Source: Acanthosoma haemorrhoidale | Taxonomy: Eukaryota > Arthropoda > Insecta > Hemiptera > Acanthosomatidae | DNA: 64,000 bases | NCBI GenBank assembly: GCA_930367205.1 | Contig: OV884011.1 | Span: forward strand, 140,427,937 to 140,491,936 | Direction of reading: 5' to 3' | Shown: positions 60,211-64,000 of the stretch, piece by piece | How the letters are laid out: each line of letters opens with the position of its first letter | Position numbering within the stretch: the stretch's first letter is position 1 | Position numbers and translations under genes: made by a program | The notes under the pieces: generated by a model | Database searches by the model: none | Told to the model about the DNA's origin: nothing | Seen by the model: the letters and a program-made list of their open reading frames with translations, nothing else

Positions 60211-62302
60211 CAAGTACAGGTATAAGAGATATTTTAGATAGAAACAGACATATTAACGAATCAGACCCATACATTACAGAAATGGCTCTTTACGACTACC
60301 ATATGACTAAAGAAGACTATGGACACCTTCCACACTATAATGGTGATCTGACTAATTTAATAACATTTATTAAACCACTAGAAAAATTATACTCGACAGT
60401 ATATAACGAAACGATAACTAACAGAATACATAACGAACAAAAACTCGTAGAAATAACTAGATTATTAAATGGTCTATACGCGAAAGCAACTCCCTTATTA
60501 TTCCCCTACCTGGTTAGTACCAAAAAAAGTATATGCTTCAGGAAAAAGGAAAATCAGAATGGTTATTGAGTATCGTAAATTAAATGCAGAAACTATTTCA
60601 GATAAATTTCCTTTGCCAGACATAGAAGTTCTTTTAAATCAATTACATGAGTCAAAATACTTCACAACAATCGACTTAACCTCAGGTTTTCATCAAATTG
60701 AAATGAATTAAGAAACAATCGAAAAAACTGCTTTCTCGGCAGACTTTCTTCGCGTGACGTTCGGATTGTGCAATACCCCCCGACCTTCAAATGAGCAATG
60801 AATGCAATGTTATCTAATAAGCCACGTGCTCTCGGGTATATGGATGACATCGTCATAATTTTTTCTCCAACCATAGACGACAATTTAAAACGCATTGAAG
60901 TCGTACTGCAAAAACTAGACGAACACTCACTGTCGATTCAACTGGACAATACAGAATTCATTAAAACAGACTACCTCTTCTTGGACATATAACATATAAC
61001 AAACGGTATTAAGACAAATCCGGATAAGATTGATGTTATTAACAACTTTCCTATTCCAAAAATGACTAAGGAAATTAAACAATTTCTAGGAATGACAGGA
61101 TACTACCGTAAATCTATACATAACTATGCTGCTATAGCTAAACCTCTTCTCAACTCAAAGGAGAGAGACACCACGATTAACCCTAACTTATACAAAGCGC
61201 CTTTATGACGCTAAAGACATATCTAACTAACGCCCCGATACTTTAATGCCCTAACTTTAACGAACCAATGATTCTCACCACTGACGCAAGTAATATAGCA
61301 GTTGGAGCGGTGCTTTCCCAACTTTCGGAAGGGAGAGACATTTGCTTCATACACACTTTCCAAAACCGAACAAAACTATTCAACAATCGAAAATGAATTA
61401 TTGGCTATTTTTTATGCTTGTAAAAACTTCAAGCCCTACTTATATGGAAATAAATTTTCGTTAAAAACATACCATAAACCACTAAATGGCTTTTTACTAT
61501 GAAAAACAAGAACACTAGAATTATAAAATGTATTTTTCATCTTCATGAATTCCAGTTTGATATTAAATACATCGAAGGAAAAACCAATTATGTAGCTGAC
61601 GCACTTAACAGAGTACAATTAAAATCATCACATGACTTAAACTTTTTAGAACTTGATGACATGGAAACAGAAGAAGACAGACAGATTAATAGAAGCAACC
61701 TAATGACTCCGAAGAAAACAGCAAGAATAAAATTAGTGTAGTAGCTATACAGCACTCCCAGGACTCTAGTAACGAACAAATTTTTATATCCCCTGACAAC
61801 AAAGCAATAAATGTTGAAAAACATCAAATATTTATACAACGAGGAGGAAAGAAAATGTCGAAACTATCAGAAGTGAAATTGAAGGAATTTATGAAAAAAT
61901 ACTAGAATTAATAAGAGAAAAGTTTCCGAATGTAAAGATAAAACGTTACAAGAAAAATCTTTTAGATGTACTTGATGCAAACGAGCAAAGAGAAATAGTT
62001 GAAAATTTTCATATTGGTAAATCATTTCACAGAGGTATAATTGAAACATGCGTAAAACTAAAACGAACTTACTATTGGCCTAATATGAGAGACCACATTT
62101 CAGACTTTATCAAAGACTGCCCTGTATGTAGAACAGTAAAATATGAACGCAAACCAATTAAAACAAAATACCAAGTTACCCCAATGACAGACAGTCCATT
62201 CGAAGAACTGATGATGGACACTCTTAAGTAAGAAGGAAAACAAATTTTCACAACAGGAGACCCCTTTTCAAAAAGAATGTTTGCCAGAAATGGAAAAGCC
62301 TG
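60207..62302 (+). pseudogene. Degenerate Gypsy Gag/Pol remnants
   Basis: The ATG at 60207 opens a Gag-like N-terminus (NGDLTNLITFIKPLEKLY) that runs by internal deletion straight into reverse transcriptase near 60470 (LPYYSPTWLVPKK, VIEYRKLNAETISDKFPLPD), so most of Gag and the protease are missing. Then follow FTTIDLTSGFHQIEM, a YMDD catalytic box (near 60838), FLGMTGYYRKSIHNYA, RNase H (LTTDASNIAVGAVLSQ), and the integrase zinc finger and start of the core (CPVCRTVKYERKP). Stops at about 60709, 60990 and 61200 and several frameshifts show it is dead. The last residues before 62302 continue after the solo LTR. Confidence 0.88.
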
Positions 62303-63178
62303 TGTAGCGACCGCTAACTACATAAGATAAGTCACCCTATACTCTATTGTATATATATTGTAGACAAATGTAAATAACATTAACAAAATATAAATCATTG
62401 TAAATGTGTCAAGCAATAAAAAATGCGGGGTGCCAAGTAGTTACATGAGATGGGTCACAGCTGTCAGTCCCAGGAAGGAGGCTAAAACCCTCGGCCAAGA
62501 ACCCTGCTAGCCTCTCCCAGAGGACAAAGAAACCGCATGTTATTGGTTACACCAATCTCAATAATGATTGGCTAAGGGCAAGTCTAAATGGGTATTTAAG
62601 CCGAGGGTCTAGCCCCTGTAAATCATTCTCTCCTGGCAACTACTCACTGGCTCGTGGCTACCCTGCTTGAAACTCTGAAAACCTGACTGCTTCTTTACGA
62701 AAAACATCTACATCTCTTCTCTCCTAACCTCGCTGTTTTAGTCCGGCGTCGTCAGACCCCACACCTTTCTAGTGGGAATCTCTGCCTTCGTCTCGCTAAA
62801 ACTAGCACCTCCAAGGGAGGGACCTCTCTCTAGTGGACAACGGTTGCCGTGGCCCTGCAATTTTCCTAGCAGCCTTCCTGCTGTAATCCAGTCTGCCTCT
62901 CTCCGGTTCACACTCGCCTTTGGGATCCGGACGGGTTTCACCTACCCTCAGATATCGAGTGTGAATTCGTGGTCATTCCAAGACCACATAAACTACCTAT
63001 AAACCTACCCTGTACCTCTTCTCCTGAACATAGTGCACTGTCGGGGCACATACCTATCAGAAAATGGAGTCGGATAGTAAAGCCGTCATGAAACGATTGT
63101 CCAGGTTATAAACTCAAACAATCCTCACTTGTCACCAGGGCTAGGGTAACCAGGCACCCCCCTCGTGACGACCCGACA
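62303..63178 (+). repeat. Solo LTR related to the intact Gypsy, inserted in integrase
   Basis: Begins TGTAGCGACCGCTAAC and ends ACCCGACA; it shares many blocks with the LTRs at 51185 and 56380 (for example TTGTCACCAGGGCTAG) but is longer and diverged. The 5-bp flanks GCCTG and GCCAG match at four of five bases. There is no internal region, so it likely arose by LTR-LTR recombination. Confidence 0.85.
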
Positions 63179-63753
63179 GCCAGTCACGCTGAAAATGTAT
63201 TCAAAGTTTTTACAGAATGCTTAGCTCATTTCTGTATATTAAGAATATTAGCAGTAATTGCATATATAAAGCATTACACAAAAACTTAGATAAATGTGTC
63301 ACCACAACTGTTGTAAACCCTACTCCTTTCATTCAGTATTATGATTTTATAGATGTACATTTAACTTTTAATTTACCATATTTTAGATAGTAGTACCTTA
63401 CCTCTACACTTACCTTTCTCCTCTATTATTAAGCTAGACACTAAGGAAATTATTTACACTAAGAACATGTACTGAGAGACTAATGTATTATCTGTAAAAC
63501 ATATAATAACCACTTATAAACATTTAAATATTAGTTTTGATACGCTTGCACATCCAGATTTGTCTCATGAAGATAATTTTGAGACGCTTGAAACTGTTGA
63601 CTCCCCAATATTATATGCACCTCCTCTTATCATTATATATCTCATTTTGTCATACCTGGTATTCATTCATATGTTAAGCATGTATAATAATTGTAAATTT
63701 GGAAAATCAAAATCGACACCACCAGTAAAATTTTTGCAGAGCTCAAATCTTCG
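63179..63753 (+). pseudogene. Degenerate Gypsy integrase continuation and possible Env C-terminus
   Basis: Immediately after the solo LTR the integrase frame resumes (SHAENVFKVFTECLAHFC). Further on, an open stretch at about 63540-63753 has a hydrophobic segment (APPLIIIYLILSYLVFIHML) followed by a short polar end just before the polypurine tract. That position and topology fit the membrane anchor of an errantivirus envelope, but no diagnostic Env motif was seen. Much of the integrase and any Env N-terminus are missing or unrecognisable. Confidence 0.55.
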
Positions 63754-63763
63754 GGGGGGGAGA

Positions 63764-63960
63764 AGTTAAGGACTTCAAACCTCAACATCAGCAGCTTAGT
63801 AAGCAATCCTCTCCTTCTAGTATATATATTCCCACACTACACTGATTCTCACTCATTATCTCCTTGGACCTTTATAGGTATAGTGGTAGTTGTTCATTTG
63901 AATGTAAAATAGCCAATAAAAGTTTTTAAAAAGTCATTCTTAAGTAGTGAATCTTTATTT
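63764..63960 (+). repeat. 3' LTR of degenerate Gypsy (uninterrupted)
   Basis: Begins AGTTAAGGACTTC after a G8AGA polypurine tract, ends CTTTATTT, then the CATG duplication. AATAAA lies near 63915. It is the reference copy for the mariner empty site. Confidence 0.92.
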
Positions 63961-64000
63961 CATGGACCAGCAGCCTGGCAACAAATTTTATTATACTATG

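Larger units (their letters stand above)
59150..63964 (+). mobile_element. Degenerate Gypsy/errantivirus-like element with nested insertions
   Basis: LTRs beginning AGTTAAG and ending CTTTATTT (59154-59768 with an insertion, and 63764-63960) are flanked by a 4-bp duplication CATG (59150-59153, 63961-63964). A lysine-tRNA-type primer site TGGCGCGCGCGAACAGGGAC follows the 5' LTR. Pol remnants run from 60.4 kb to beyond 63.2 kb with many stops and shifts. A polypurine tract (GGGGGGGGAGA) precedes the 3' LTR. Two later insertions lie inside: a mariner in the 5' LTR and a solo LTR in the integrase. The element sits in the first intron of the JHAMT-like gene, same orientation. Confidence 0.88.

Noticed and set aside
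61588..62049. Minus-strand AT-rich frames over the degenerate Gypsy
   Set aside because: Complements of recognisable RNase H/integrase remnants, with no features of their own.

Overview
The window looks like nuclear DNA of an insect. It is AT-rich, its genes have GT-AG introns, and it carries a mix of LTR, LINE and Tc1/mariner elements. The recognised host genes are both insect genes: a giant Fat/Dachsous-class cadherin and a juvenile-hormone-acid-methyltransferase-like (JHAMT-like) protein. I cannot name the species.

Layout. (1) 0.5-2.1 kb, minus strand: a decayed, unidentified coding region with several frameshifts and stops, perhaps a captured viral or transposon gene. (2) 6.4-44.4 kb, plus strand: the 3' twelve coding exons of dachsous. 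Every splice junction keeps phase and the exons sum to 6,530 nt (2,175 codons plus stop). They encode about 17 cadherin repeats, one membrane span and a cytoplasmic tail of about 380 residues. The N-terminal third or so lies left of the window. Exons 1-6 are GC-rich at third codon positions and separated by long introns (1.0-15 kb). Exons 7-12 are AT-rich at third positions with introns of 0.1-0.8 kb. The long introns hold a 5'-truncated LINE with target duplications (15.6-17.2 kb), a second LINE 3' fragment (27.1-28.0 kb), a complete but dead Tc1-like element with long inverted repeats (31.6-32.3 kb) and a decayed repeat-borne protein fragment (33.5-34.3 kb). (3) 44.4-49.3 kb: the dachsous 3' UTR and AT-rich intergenic DNA. 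(4) 49.3-50.2 kb: an internally deleted mariner. (5) 51.2-57.1 kb: a structurally intact, recent-looking Gypsy LTR retrotransposon with one 1,275-residue Gag-Pol frame, near-identical LTRs and 5-bp target duplications. (6) 58.0-58.4 kb, minus strand: two small unrecognised open frames. (7) 58.9 kb, plus strand: the first exon of a JHAMT-like methyltransferase. Its first intron starts 47 bp before a second, degenerate Gypsy/errantivirus-like element (59.15-63.96 kb). That element is itself disrupted by a mariner remnant in its 5' LTR and by a solo LTR, related to the intact Gypsy, in its integrase.

Biology. Dachsous is the cell-surface ligand of Fat in planar cell polarity and Hippo growth control. 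JHAMT makes juvenile hormone from its acid precursor. Nothing in the sequence suggests the two genes act together. The most useful observations are the nested transposon stratigraphy in the JHAMT-like intron, the intact Gypsy with a PBS-like triplication, the codon-usage step inside dachsous, the spacing of calcium-free cadherin linkers, and the unidentified fossil gene at the left edge. Introns and intergenic stretches otherwise look ordinary and AT-rich.
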